64,000 bases of DNA, taken from positions 310,001 through 374,000 of the forward strand of contig JAWKTI010000001.1 in NCBI GenBank assembly GCA_041399155.1. Direction: 5' to 3'. The first letter of the stretch is position 1. Each line of letters starts with the position of its first letter. The stretch is from Zavarzinella sp. Lineage in GTDB: Bacteria; Planctomycetota; Planctomycetia; Gemmatales; Gemmataceae. Of the stretch, positions 10,701 through 19,243 are shown one piece after another. The notes below the pieces were generated by a model, which had not been told where the DNA came from, searched no databases, and saw only the letters and a list, made by a program, of their open reading frames with translations. A program made the translations under genes and the position numbers.

Positions 10701-13636
10701 CAACTACTTTAGTTCCTATCGATGGGTTTGAAATTTCAACCTTTACTGATGAGAATACTGGTCGTTCTTTTGAATCTCTTGCACTTGTTTTACCTGACGG
10801 CCTGACTGCTGGTGAATATTTCATTACGATTGATCAAGTGATCGAAGGTGGAAATCTCATTCGCCATACCATTTCTAAGGCAATCACCATCAAGCAATCA
10901 CCTTCGATGCAGATCACTTCCCCCACGTCATTTGGTGAAGGCGTGGCAGATGCAACACACTACGCCATGCGAACCACTGGTGGCAAGACAGTTGCCACAA
11001 TTGGTGGGGTAGATATTCTGGTGCCTACTGATGAAGAAGGCGAATTTGTTTCCACAGCACTATTGCCAATCACACAGAATGGTTCTGATTTAACATTCAC
11101 TGTGGGGAATTTTGATCAGAATTTTGATTCCAACACTGGTACCTACAAAGGCTATACGGATCGCTCAACAGGCGAAGTCTTCATTCCCACATTCTTCAAT
11201 TCTGTGCGTGGGTTGATTTCTACTCTGGAAAACGCAACTCGCGTAATACAATCGTTTAAAAGAGATGCGCAAGGGAAAGTGGTGGAACAATTGATTGAAA
11301 ACGCTCAAACGGGTTCTTTAGAGATGACCCGGTATGGCTATAATTCCGCAGGACAAATGTCTTCACTAACTACCCCGGATGGAAAGACCAGCAACTTTAC
11401 TTACAACGAAAATAATCAGGTTACGGGCATTACCAATTCCGAAGGTGGCTCTTGTACTTTGGAGTATGATCCCACCACACTCTATCTCATCAAATCAATT
11501 GAAAACATCAGCGGGGGAGAGTTTACTCTTTCCTACAGCGCCTTGGGACTATTGCAATCGGTAACACTACCTGATGGAACAGAACTTACAGAAGACCGCG
11601 GGAATGATAACACTGCCATCGATGCCCAACTGGCAGCACTCAATCAGCAACAGCAGGAATTTGGTTCCCAACTGGGCAATGCAATTACGAATGCGCTTAA
11701 GAAAGCAGATGACTTCATGGAGCGAATAACTGCATGCCATCCACTGATCAAGAATGTGCTGGAAGGGATTGTTGAGATCGAGCAAGTTTCTGCAGCGAAA
11801 AAATTGCAGAAAGGCCAATCTGCTTCTGGTTCCCAGCGTCAACGTGAATTGAAACCAGCTTCCAGTGAGAAAAAATCAACTACTGAGAAAATCATTGAAG
11901 TAATCAATACTGTTCAGGATTATGTCGAAATTACAGAATCTGGTGAAGATGCAACTACCCTGGCAACCAAAGATGGCCAAGCTAAACGAGCTGTTGATCC
12001 GAATGATATTCTAGGCCCTTCCGGTGTGGGGGATCTGCACCACCTGATGCAAGATGAAACGCTGCAATACACCATTCGCTTCGAAAACATTGCAGAAGCC
12101 ACTGCACCTGCCCAGGAAGTGTTTATCACTCAGACACTGGATAGCGATCTCGATTTCAGCACCTACCGCCTGGAAGAGTTTGGGTTCGGGGATATTCGGA
12201 TTCAACTTCCTGGAGATAGCAACAGCATCCGTACTATTGTGGATCTTACAGAATCACGTGTCATCCTGGTACGTGTCAGTGCAGATATCAATGAGCTTAC
12301 CGGACAGATTCGCTGGATCTTTGAATCCCAGGATCCAGAAACCGGAGCTCTGCCTGCCAATCCACTGTTGGGTTTCTTACCGCCCAACGTAATACCGGGC
12401 GAAGGCGAAGGATTTGTCAGGTATTCGATCAGGACTAAGGCAGATCGGATATCTGGTGATCGCATCGATGCTGCGGCCAGCATAGTGTTCGATGTAAACG
12501 AAGCGATCGCGACGCCGCCGATCTTCAACACCATTGATGCTGGGGAACCATCTGCAACAATGAATGCTTTAGCCGAACGGCAGACAAGCGAAACCTTTAC
12601 CATTTCATGGACAGGCACCGATGATGTGGGTGGGTCTGGCGTTGCCCATTACGATGTGTACGTGTCGGAGAATGGTGGGGAATATGTGAAGTATCTGGAC
12701 GATACCACGGCCACCTCTGCAGAGTTCACAGGAACAAATGGAAGCAGTTACCAGTTCTTTGTGGTGGCTACCGATCTTGTTGGTTTTGAACAACCCCAGC
12801 CGAGTGTTCCACAGGCTTCCACCACAGTGGCACTTCCCACGGAGGGCACAGCAGAACTGGTTGATGGCAATCTCATTGTGACGGGAACCAGCGGGGATGA
12901 TGATATTATTATCAATCGTTTGCGCCGCGATTTGGTCAAGGTAAAAATCAATGGCGAAGTCGTTGGCACATTCTTTGTTTCAGGCAAAATTCAGGCAAAT
13001 GGCCTGGATGGTGATGATCTGATCCGCCTGGAAGAAAATGTGTTGCAGGAGGCAATTTTGCTGGGTGGGAACGGTGATGATAAGCTTGTCGGTGGCAAAG
13101 GGTTTAATTATCTCGATGGTGGTGCGGGGGACGATGTGCTTCACGGCAACGCTGGCGATGATATTTTAATTGGTGGCACCGGCGATGATAAACTCCATGG
13201 GGATCAAGGAAACGACATTCTGATTGGTGGTAGTGGTGATGATGTGCTGGATGGAGATAATGGCCACGACCTGATGATCGGTGGTTCTGGTGAAGATAAT
13301 CTCCGCGGCGGCAGTGGGGACGATATTCTGATCGGTGGCACCACTACATGGGAGAATAATCCCCCTGCCCTAACTGATATTCTCAGCTATTGGGCCAGCC
13401 AGAATGATTACGAAGAACGTGTTTTGCGTTTGTCAACAGAAACGGACAATGATCCCCTGCCCAAATTGATTACAATTGGATCCGCACCAAGGGTGTTTGA
13501 TGATCATGCGAAAGACAAAATATCTGGGGATGGAGGAGAAGACTGGTTTTTTGTTAATCTCACGAAACCAAATCGTGATTCTCTGACCGATTATCGCAGG
13601 AAGGAAATCATCCATCAAACTGATGCAGCTGAGTAG
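4754..13636 (+). CDS. Giant modular secreted/surface protein with RTX-type calcium repeats
   Basis: A 2,960-residue protein starting 83 bases after the kinase gene. The N-terminus lacks a classical signal peptide but has NLEDRSVPA at 30-38, the short motif found near the start of many planctomycete extracellular proteins. Residues ~40-1150 are Asn/Thr/Gly-rich repeats typical of beta-helix or autotransporter-like stalks, with a recurring G-T-L-x-Q-G-Q-T-L motif (nt ~5845, ~6420, ~6950). Then follow a CARDB-like domain (~1165-1280), a long IPT/TIG-like region, YD/RHS-like repeats (~2170-2280), a DUF11-like region (~2430-2600), a fibronectin-III-like domain (~2600-2690) and GGxGxD repeats (~2770-2865). 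Likely role: adhesion or cell-surface structure, calcium-stabilised. No catalytic domain was recognised. The MGLF start at 4754 is preferred over an ATG five codons earlier; both are possible. Confidence 0.85.
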   Translation: MGLFEQIHTFLTNSNPQTANRTKIVLKVENLEDRSVPAVLLWDGGGDGTSWSDARNWVDQAALQVTDEPLNAPGVDDHAIIDMAGAVYTVRVDSDIVVDSITMNSTSAELDINGRTLTVTNELNAQSNKVIRLTDGTLNAGEITNNGLFTALKTSSVSADNFTNFSTVQLVKSAAQGAVLLNFNGEMHNEGLVNFLLSGSNNVNASLILSEGSTLVNEADGEILMGSGTGTSILQGTVDNFGTINILEDNSKINGVGTVLNNHGTVNVASTGRLFGENATYNQIAGVFNNERDVRLENNGTFNMSGGVLNENSAGSEIFHVKNLIISGGDHNGRAIVVTNGTAHFAAEAPNDANVQLRQSNTVSGTLVQGQTLTVLKQTNLGSTTTFENFANSGLVRFAPSKTTESSTSVANGSIQNNLGGMIEITTKLDFSGTTATNAGTITTTKLTRSGGTFTNSGHIELQSGGEWSVLANSHFHHTGTIANNTTFKVFGEMIVDGDIANSGLLETLTAGSNPPGTLTYVSGIVSGNHPTITSAKLNIQGNSPQDFRMRGASTLEGTLAQGQTLTAVSNGTTPPIIVVDDSALINGKLLIDNTGANTDSRLQSTNSGSVKVGSTGEIVFEATNRTTLLEAPIANEGTITVDGRATLLFGRTLSNTGMLNLNAGSQMGGGTIEQLAGSWNIDPTAIAGRGADIRYLGGNINGIVQVTKSLELGENAGNSGTFVMESGSSVKGVVKQGQTLILGPGSVNAIEGLRNEGTIIFQSPENANTFSQLELGQATFTNATTGVLRVQHSNQTALFHQANIFNEGTIIVESGRLDYRGFFTNTGNVIIEEDGKIIASTNAEGFFMDGGTIENNGEFRYLGGSFEFNGGNILDPIDVDTASITFATNLDSTTTINAKGIRLLSNIPDGITLNINSDIAGLTTSVETPEGFVNHGIINVGTNTSISTVTLGHPQRKITNLGTININGTGARTVRGTLDNQGTINAASNWILDGSTTKNHLNSGIINSSATTTIRGASFLNETTGTINASGSLIFKDAFANTKTVSAGKINIGTTGAAAQLNITGDIELTSTAALNFDIGGEIPGTEHDRLNITGKGTLNGVANFDLINGHVPAENSAYVPLTYTSKVNDFALYTGLNSGITQVFQSTATATELQVITVAPGFDIRPQITSVASNGISGQAVQLSYDVINNGLPIVGQTWKDRIYISSSATFDPRFAFLVKEVTKSADIAQGDTISETVSVDIPGVNPGNYFWHIVSDVNQVIADSNRSNNVTTSTSQTFVTADQLGLGETITGNIKAGQNFYWELELTQAEATMLDLVMDKNDAIRMFISQDEMPSNWNFDFESERVSATNATHQFKTDELRKYFVHLRANPSAGADGTNYSLSWFNVPLTISSVTSNKGSNLGNATVVLNGTSYREGAHVQLIGQNGVVVRDAIDVTVIDSEKLEATFNLTGEAAGLYNLRVIVGTEAADCGGNCYEVVSTVAGSFSTNITLPDVAVGRIGTGSVTFKNNSNTDLEAPIFLLEISNGLLGFDDCFDASCMSETKVFFVDSGEGNRQFYRPGESGTIFFNFTVPNDETFRVTVKQLDDATPLPAEFVTSLFPATFTEEQINFFAPRLSGLVGDTFGSFHSALARKANDLAEFGAPGTTNINTLVQSLVGETTGFGSLSSLANGTNKMEFINRNGRTDQQILVSLNGFQIHELVNNCQVSGEQGILILRGEGFFQPDPNVEFPELTIIILINRETGEQFEVIAKFISENELHVDLSSVNLGEGLSDYDIHVDPFSNRTGEEFILRKAFQLKSFLTPRPPIMSSLIVQNFSEFGVSGVQFKQENGLISEISFNGYGFAPGTKIEVFDDDGNLVFFQEGSPDTSTSISYFGLSIDPNNVRKVTIVNFDEISDDFKEIEIGISDASELADIDGFIPILEEGSKFVGFSTEVSNSGPPMSSFLISNNCLQEGAVVNVAKILGVNIAGITQIFIGNATTLVPIDGFEISTFTDENTGRSFESLALVLPDGLTAGEYFITIDQVIEGGNLIRHTISKAITIKQSPSMQITSPTSFGEGVADATHYAMRTTGGKTVATIGGVDILVPTDEEGEFVSTALLPITQNGSDLTFTVGNFDQNFDSNTGTYKGYTDRSTGEVFIPTFFNSVRGLISTLENATRVIQSFKRDAQGKVVEQLIENAQTGSLEMTRYGYNSAGQMSSLTTPDGKTSNFTYNENNQVTGITNSEGGSCTLEYDPTTLYLIKSIENISGGEFTLSYSALGLLQSVTLPDGTELTEDRGNDNTAIDAQLAALNQQQQEFGSQLGNAITNALKKADDFMERITACHPLIKNVLEGIVEIEQVSAAKKLQKGQSASGSQRQRELKPASSEKKSTTEKIIEVINTVQDYVEITESGEDATTLATKDGQAKRAVDPNDILGPSGVGDLHHLMQDETLQYTIRFENIAEATAPAQEVFITQTLDSDLDFSTYRLEEFGFGDIRIQLPGDSNSIRTIVDLTESRVILVRVSADINELTGQIRWIFESQDPETGALPANPLLGFLPPNVIPGEGEGFVRYSIRTKADRISGDRIDAAASIVFDVNEAIATPPIFNTIDAGEPSATMNALAERQTSETFTISWTGTDDVGGSGVAHYDVYVSENGGEYVKYLDDTTATSAEFTGTNGSSYQFFVVATDLVGFEQPQPSVPQASTTVALPTEGTAELVDGNLIVTGTSGDDDIIINRLRRDLVKVKINGEVVGTFFVSGKIQANGLDGDDLIRLEENVLQEAILLGGNGDDKLVGGKGFNYLDGGAGDDVLHGNAGDDILIGGTGDDKLHGDQGNDILIGGSGDDVLDGDNGHDLMIGGSGEDNLRGGSGDDILIGGTTTWENNPPALTDILSYWASQNDYEERVLRLSTETDNDPLPKLITIGSAPRVFDDHAKDKISGDGGEDWFFVNLTKPNRDSLTDYRRKEIIHQTDAAE
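13063..13347 (+). repeat. RTX (GGxGxD) calcium-binding repeat block
   Basis: Within the giant protein, about ten tandem nonapeptides of GGxGxDxLx type (for example GGAGDDVLHGNAGDDILIGG). In characterised RTX proteins these form a parallel beta-roll that folds on binding Ca2+ outside the cell, often with secretion by a type I system. No type I exporter gene is adjacent. Confidence 0.85.
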
Positions 13637-14377
13637 AGAATTGAACAGCTCCCAGGATTGGACTAGTGCAGGGTGGGGGCCAGTTGGAAGGCAATGCTGT
13701 TCCTTTTGAATAAGTATGCGGACAAGAACTCTGACGACTCTGAAAGACGCTTAACCGTCCAGGATCAGGGGCGATGGGTGCCGAACCATCCGGAATGTGA
13801 ATGAATAACCAATCCCTTTCGAGCTCATCCAAAAGTGAATAGAATCAAAACATTTCCTGGAAACTACTTGGTTGCAGTTTGATGCGATTCTGTGCGAGGA
13901 GGCAACCTTACCGGGTAAATTTTTAACCGATCATCAGAATGTTTCCCCAATTTCACGCTGTGTGCAGATTTGTAGCATCATGGGAGATGAACCCGAAAAA
14001 ATGACCCGCTCACAAGGGATTTGTGTACCCGTTCAGTGGGCGACTCTTTTGATTTCAGCATTCAAGGCGCAGGTTTTCTTAACTTGCGGAGATCATTGAT
14101 GTTCTTTGCTGATTCAGATTCCTGAGAATCGATCCAAGTTGGTGGGGAGATGTCGAATTGTTGCTGTTTCCAGGCTGCAGGTGATAGTTCGCTCATCCAA
14201 TCCTGGGCCTAAATCGATCCCGCACCCTCCTGAATCACCCAATCCCTGATTTTCAACAACCCCTGACTGACGATCCCAACTGAAGCGAAGTTGATGACGC
14301 CTTGGTATTCATAAGATACTACAGTTGTTCAGTGTACAGGTATGTCTCATACTCCAGTCAACAAAGGAAAAATAGAG
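13637..14377. other. Gene-poor gap with possible minus-strand remnant
   Basis: About 740 bases with no convincing gene. On the minus strand around 14070-14290 two short frames have protein-like sequence, one near 14215 down to ~14070 beginning MSELSPAAWKQQQ, another upstream containing VINFASVGIVSQGLL. They are interrupted by a stop and match nothing I recognise. I read this as possibly decayed coding DNA at the edge of the accessory region, not as a gene. Confidence 0.3.
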
Positions 14378-17290
14378 ATGAGGAATTTGAGATTCCAGAT
14401 CGTGGAACTTGCTATCTTCTGTTTTCTCATGGGAGCCTCCATGTGTGTGTCGGCTTACGCTGGCACGGAGGAAAGACCACGCAATCGGGTAGTTGAGGTG
14501 GGCTCACCGTTTCGCGATCATGCGATTCTTCAACGCGAAAAGAAGGTCCCGGTCTGGGGCTGGAGCAATCCTGGCACACGAGTTGGAGTTAATTTCGCTG
14601 GTCAGTCCAAGTTTGCCACGGCAGGCAAGGACGGCAAGTGGAAGCTGGAACTCGATCCACTCAAGGCCTCCGCCATACCTGCGGATATGGTCATCACTGA
14701 AGAGGGCGGCATGACACTGACCCTCAAGGACATTCTGGTGGGTGAGATCTGGCACGCATCAGGGCAGTCGAATATGGAGTGGGTCGCTGGTAGTTCCCTG
14801 TGTCGTGATCTGGCCCGAGAACTAGCCGGCGCGACCGAGGCAGTTCCAATTCGCGAGTTCCGAACCGACACTGTGTCGGCTCTGTATCCCCAGCAGAAAG
14901 TGACATCGGAACAAGGCTGGAAGACGATCAATTCTGCCAGTCAGTTCTCGGCACTTTCGCTTGCTTTTGCATACGAGCTTTACAAGCAGCTGAAGGTTCC
15001 CGTCGGCATCCTTCTGACCTCTCACAGCAACACTCGCATTGAGGCTTTCTCCCAGCGGCAGGCGATCGAATCTCACCCCAAGCTGAAAGTGGATGCCGAC
15101 CAGATACATGACGGTGATGTGACGACGATGCAGGGCCGCGCCGCCTTCGAACAGTTCTACCGCGATCTTGCATCATGGCAGGATGAATCCGCCAAGCAAG
15201 GATTTCCAGTAGAACGCCCACTGAGACGACCGGAGTTGCCCGGAATCGCGGGGCAATGGCGTGGGCCTTCGCAGTTTTTCAACGGCAAGATCGCTCCGAT
15301 CGTTCCCTACGCTATCCGCGGGTCGATCTGGTGCCAGGGTACAAGCAATTCCAATGACGGTCGAATCTACGCATCGCGTCTGGAAGCACTTGCTGATGGC
15401 TGGCGCATAGCATGGGGAATGCCTGATATGCCATTCTACTTCACGCAGATGCAGTGTTATGGCGATGCAGATCCAAATGCCGTTGGTTTTGCCGATATCC
15501 GACAGGCGCAACTCCTGTTCTTCAAGAACAATCGCAAGCATGTAGGCATGGTTGTGCAGAGTGACCTGAATCCGCAGAATCCTGGCGCGATTCATTACCA
15601 AAACAAACTCCACCCTGGGATACGCTTGGCACGCTGGGCGCTGGCGAAAGACTACGGCCGTGACATCGCTTATACAGGGCCAATCTACAGCGGTTATCAA
15701 GTAGAGAAAAGCAAGCTGATTGTTACCTTTGAAAAAGATAGTCTGTTTGGCGGCCTGATGTCAGGCAGCAAGGGTCAGGAAAAAAACAACGCGACCCCTG
15801 GCATGTATGTCGAGCCTGCTAAGTCTACTCCCGGTGAGAAGCTGAATCATTTCCGTATTTGCGGTGCCGATAAGCAGTGGCATTCTGCCCAAGCGGTGAT
15901 CGAGGGTGACACGGTAGTTGTAAGTTCATCGTCGGTGCCACAGCCGATCGGTGTGCAGTATGCCTATTGTGCATCGCCAATCAACAGCAACCTCTACAAC
16001 AAGGCCGGCTTACCAGCCACACCCTTTGCCGCCATCAACGGTAAGCTCATTTTCGAAGAAGACGACCCCGAGAAAGTTGCCGCAGAGAAGGCGCGTTATG
16101 CCCGCTTCACCGATCCAGACTACCCCATCCTCCAGGTGGTTGAGTATTTTCGCGATGGGGCCATCATTCAACGCGATCAGCCTATCCCAGTGTGGGGACA
16201 TGCCAACAAGGGCGTGGAGGTTACGGTAACACTAGGCGATGTCACCAGGTCTGCCAAAGCCAACGACCGGCAGCAGTGGTCAGTCATCTTTCCTGCCAGG
16301 AAAGCTTCGACCCTGCCAATCACTCTGACGGTCAAATCAAACCACGGTCATCGCAGAACCGTAACGAACATCCTTGTCGGGGATGTCTGGTTTCTGACCG
16401 GCGGCACACTGCTGACCTCGGAATCGGGACATGAACAGCGTGACAAGAAAGTTGATCTCCCAGCCGCAATGCCGCTGGTCCGGGAGTTCAAAAGAATGTC
16501 CGCCGCCAGCTATTCACCTACACCGAGGAAACGCCAGTTTGAAACTGGAGCTGGAAGATATCGCTCATCCTGGAGGACCGCCGACTTCTCGAAACAGGAC
16601 CAAGGCGTGACCATGTTCGCTTACCAATTCGCAAAGGCTCTGAATCGTCCGGATGTTCCCCAAGGCTTCATCACCATGTCATCCGGCCAGGGCGGTCGTT
16701 CTCCCTTTATGGCCTCACCGCTTTCGTGGACATCCTACGACGGCGTCAGGAAAGTGACGCATCCTTCATTTCGAATGAGACTGGAATCTCTACATCTGCA
16801 GGACCCCTCCTCGGATATTGCCCGTAAGACTGCAGCTGAATATTTGGATGCAGTCAAGAATTCTGTGAACACGGTCTTGGAGTTGGCTAAGAGGAATACT
16901 GACCTGTCCACTGCGCCACTTGCTTATCCCGCGTTTGCGAATGGAAACAATGAGAATGACGTGAAGAAAGACATGATTCCGACCTACGCCTACAACTGGT
17001 GCGTCAGTCCATTTACCCCGATGTCTGTGTCGGGCGTGATCTGGGTGCCAGATCAATACAATCTCGGCTACAGCCCAGCGGATTACGCGGCAGAGCTGCA
17101 AGTCTATGCCCGCAGTCTGCCAGCAACTTTCGGGCAGGATCATGTGAAGTTTATTTATGCCCAGCCGGCTGGCACACTGGTCGATGGCATCACCGAGCCG
17201 TCGATCCCCGGCGCGAAACAAATCATCTTCGACAATTGGCCCAAGAGCCTGAAAGATATCGCGGCTCAGATGGGACGATTGGCAAAATGA
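14378..17290 (+). CDS. Secreted sialate O-acetylesterase-like (SASA) protein, tandem unit with degenerate second copy
   Basis: Predicted exported carbohydrate esterase of 970 residues. The MRNLRF start at 378 bases into this kilobase (14378) gives a good signal peptide ending near VSAYA; an upstream ATG at 14342 adds 12 polar residues. The N-terminal unit has a beta-sandwich followed by the SGNH-type block GEIWHASGQSNMEW, with nucleophile Ser131, and a later GAIHYQNK segment carrying the likely catalytic His, although the usual Asp before it is Ala. From about residue 590 the opening of the unit recurs (GAIIQRDQPIPVWGHANKG, then ILVGDVWFLTGG), but the GQSN nucleophile motif is replaced, so the second copy looks inactive. 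The family removes acetyl groups from sialic acids or other glycans; the actual substrate is unknown. An IS remnant follows directly. Confidence 0.8.
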   Translation: MRNLRFQIVELAIFCFLMGASMCVSAYAGTEERPRNRVVEVGSPFRDHAILQREKKVPVWGWSNPGTRVGVNFAGQSKFATAGKDGKWKLELDPLKASAIPADMVITEEGGMTLTLKDILVGEIWHASGQSNMEWVAGSSLCRDLARELAGATEAVPIREFRTDTVSALYPQQKVTSEQGWKTINSASQFSALSLAFAYELYKQLKVPVGILLTSHSNTRIEAFSQRQAIESHPKLKVDADQIHDGDVTTMQGRAAFEQFYRDLASWQDESAKQGFPVERPLRRPELPGIAGQWRGPSQFFNGKIAPIVPYAIRGSIWCQGTSNSNDGRIYASRLEALADGWRIAWGMPDMPFYFTQMQCYGDADPNAVGFADIRQAQLLFFKNNRKHVGMVVQSDLNPQNPGAIHYQNKLHPGIRLARWALAKDYGRDIAYTGPIYSGYQVEKSKLIVTFEKDSLFGGLMSGSKGQEKNNATPGMYVEPAKSTPGEKLNHFRICGADKQWHSAQAVIEGDTVVVSSSSVPQPIGVQYAYCASPINSNLYNKAGLPATPFAAINGKLIFEEDDPEKVAAEKARYARFTDPDYPILQVVEYFRDGAIIQRDQPIPVWGHANKGVEVTVTLGDVTRSAKANDRQQWSVIFPARKASTLPITLTVKSNHGHRRTVTNILVGDVWFLTGGTLLTSESGHEQRDKKVDLPAAMPLVREFKRMSAASYSPTPRKRQFETGAGRYRSSWRTADFSKQDQGVTMFAYQFAKALNRPDVPQGFITMSSGQGGRSPFMASPLSWTSYDGVRKVTHPSFRMRLESLHLQDPSSDIARKTAAEYLDAVKNSVNTVLELAKRNTDLSTAPLAYPAFANGNNENDVKKDMIPTYAYNWCVSPFTPMSVSGVIWVPDQYNLGYSPADYAAELQVYARSLPATFGQDHVKFIYAQPAGTLVDGITEPSIPGAKQIIFDNWPKSLKDIAAQMGRLAK

Positions 17291-17306
17291 TGTCGCTTTT
17301 AGCGGA

Positions 17307-17519
17307 TCACGTTGTCAAGACCAAATCACTTGCATGGGTAGTTCCAGAAAATATCGTTGCTGCCTGGTCAAGCATCTGCTTTTTCCAGCCTTGCACCAGC
17401 CGGATGAGGATTCCAAATCGGGCCGCCACCTGACTGAGTGTCTGATCTCCTTTCATCGCTGCCAAAGCCACCTGAGCATTGAATGCAGCAGTATGAGTTC
17501 GTGGTCTTTTACTCATCAT
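17307..17519 (-). pseudogene. IS3-family OrfA transposase remnant
   Basis: A minus-strand frame with two adjacent ATGs (17519 and 17516) encodes about 70 residues that read as the helix-turn-helix OrfA of IS3-type elements: SKRPRTHTAAFNAQVALAA, then GDQTLSQVAARFGI and VQGWKKQMLDQAATIF. After IF the sequence turns into unrelated residues and stops, and no OrfB with a DDE catalytic domain follows. This is a truncated, non-functional insertion sequence. It lies 16 bases after the esterase gene and next to a broken caspase-FGE gene, which marks the stretch as rearranged. Confidence 0.7.
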
Positions 17520-17680
17520 CAACCCTTCGTTGGCACGAGTATTTTCTACCACAAAAGCGATTCTATTCGTGGTAGATTTTTCGGGGTCCAACATAGACGC
17601 TTATAAACGTGGGAGAATAGTCGTGACTACCGATTTCGAGTTACCTTGCCTTATCTTCTTTCCTAAAAACGCTTTTAAGA

Positions 17681-18573
17681 ATGGACATGAGTGTAAGAGA
17701 TGCAAACAAATCATTGGAAAAGTTGCTGGGCAGAGATGCGACACTTGCGAAGATGCAGGCGACCCTGGAGCTGGCACGGAAGGAGAACGGAAGCCAGTGG
17801 AGTGTATTTGATTGGGTTAGCTGGTCACGGAATGCAGCTGCAGAATTCCGACGTGGCATACTACTGTGCGTGGGATACGGATCAGAAGATCGTTGCAGCC
17901 GGGAAAGATCCGTGGGATTACCAGACGATGTTTCCGCTGAGTGATGCGTTGGCCAGTATTTTAGGCAGCAGTGCCGGTTCTCGTGTATTAATGATGGATG
18001 CTTGCCGGAACGATCCTACTGCTGGTCGGGGTCGGGAAGTAGGTACCAGTTTATAGATTGGGGATATTCCCAATACAGCGGTGCTGCTGAGCTGTTCCCA
18101 GGGGCAGAAATCTTTCGAGGATACACAGTGGGGGGACGTCCAGGAGTTCTTGAAAAAATGCAACTTACAGGGTTATGTGAACCGGTTACCAAATGAACAC
18201 GAGTGGGAGTATGCTTATCGTGGCGGCAAGGGAAACAAACTGGCGTTTTATTGGGGAAATGAGTTGAAAGGGTAGGGCAAACCATAATGGGAAAGTGCGA
18301 TTTGGAACAAATGAAGTAGGTCAATTTGTCGGAAGATCAACTGAAGTAGGAACATATGAAAAGATTGCTCCTCACCCTTGGGGACTTTGTGACAGGAGTG
18401 GAAACGTTTATGACTGGTGCGATAATCTTACTGACATAAGTTCTGAAAGGGCATTTCGAGGTGGGAGCTGGATAAGCCATCATGGGATGATGTGTCGTGG
18501 TGCAATGATGAGTTCGAGTAAACCTCTTGAAAAAAGAAAGTTTATCGGTTTTCGTGTAGCTTTAGTTCCGTGA
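17681..18573 (+). pseudogene. Broken caspase-like (C14) plus formylglycine-generating-enzyme domain gene
   Basis: Pieces of a two-domain protein lie in order but in different frames. A first frame (17681-~17790) ends in LELARKENG; the caspase core then continues in another frame with LIGLAGHGMQ (His of the catalytic dyad) and VLMMDACRNDP (Cys of the dyad), up to an in-frame TAG at 18054-18056. The same frame goes on with NTAVLLSCSQGQKSFED and joins abruptly to FGE-sulfatase sequence (RLPNEHEWEYAYRGG, FYWGNEL) before a TAG at 18273. A third frame carries the FGE C-terminus (HPWGLCDRSGNVYDWC, FRGGSW, GFRVALVP) to 18573. Caspase-FGE proteins are common in planctomycetes. With at least two frame changes and a nonsense codon this copy is dead, and part of the region between the domains seems deleted. 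Confidence 0.75.
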
Positions 18574-18580
18574 AGGCCAG

Positions 18581-19243
18581 CTATTCCATCCAGATCGCAA
18601 CTTCATCCAGGGTTTTTCTGCGTAGATTGGGAACTGTGCAGTCTTTTGCAGGGTAACCAACAGGAAACAGGATAAACGGGCGTTCGTTTGCTGGACGACC
18701 GAGCATATTTGCAAGAAAGGCCATCGGGCTGGGGGTATGAGTCAGTGTTGCCAGCCCCATCTGGTGCAATGCGGTAATGAAGATGCCACAGGCAATACCC
18801 ACACTTTCCTTCACGTAATAGTTCTTTTCTACATTCCCCTGTGGCGCAATGCGATAGGTTTCTTCGAATACCACCACAATCCATGGTACGATCTCCAGGT
18901 ATGGCTTTTCCCAATTTGTCCCAATGGGTGCCAGAGCATGTAACCACTCTGCCGACATGCGACGGTCGTATGATTGCTTCTCTTCCGTTTCTACTGCCAC
19001 CCGAATCTGTTTTTTAATTTCAGTTTGGCTGATTGCAACAAATTTCCATGGCTGCCGGTGGGCCCCGGATGGACTGGTAGAAGCTGTGCGTATTGCAAGT
19101 TCAATCAGTTCTTTTGGAACTGGCCGATCGGAAAAATCACGTACATTACGGCGGAGATCCATCAACCGGAAAAACTCTTCCCCACGCTGTTCTGTTTCCT
19201 CATTACTCAACTGGAGTGGCTGAAATGGGATCTGCAAGCTCAT
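18581..19243 (-). CDS. Nitroreductase-family FMN protein, iodotyrosine-deiodinase-like
   Basis: A 220-residue flavoprotein of the nitroreductase fold, full length for the family. The RRNVRDFSDRPVP start of the fold, SPSGAHRQPWKF (FMN-binding loop) and the segment ALHQMGLATLTHTPSPMAF resemble the iodotyrosine deiodinase branch more than classic nitroreductases, so reductive dehalogenation or reduction of an aromatic substrate is plausible but not proven. Its ATG (19241-19243) overlaps the TGA of the upstream sulfatase gene as ATGA, which points to translational coupling. The stop lies 8 bases from the end of the convergent caspase-FGE pseudogene. Confidence 0.8.
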   Translation of the reverse strand: MSLQIPFQPLQLSNEETEQRGEEFFRLMDLRRNVRDFSDRPVPKELIELAIRTASTSPSGAHRQPWKFVAISQTEIKKQIRVAVETEEKQSYDRRMSAEWLHALAPIGTNWEKPYLEIVPWIVVVFEETYRIAPQGNVEKNYYVKESVGIACGIFITALHQMGLATLTHTPSPMAFLANMLGRPANERPFILFPVGYPAKDCTVPNLRRKTLDEVAIWME

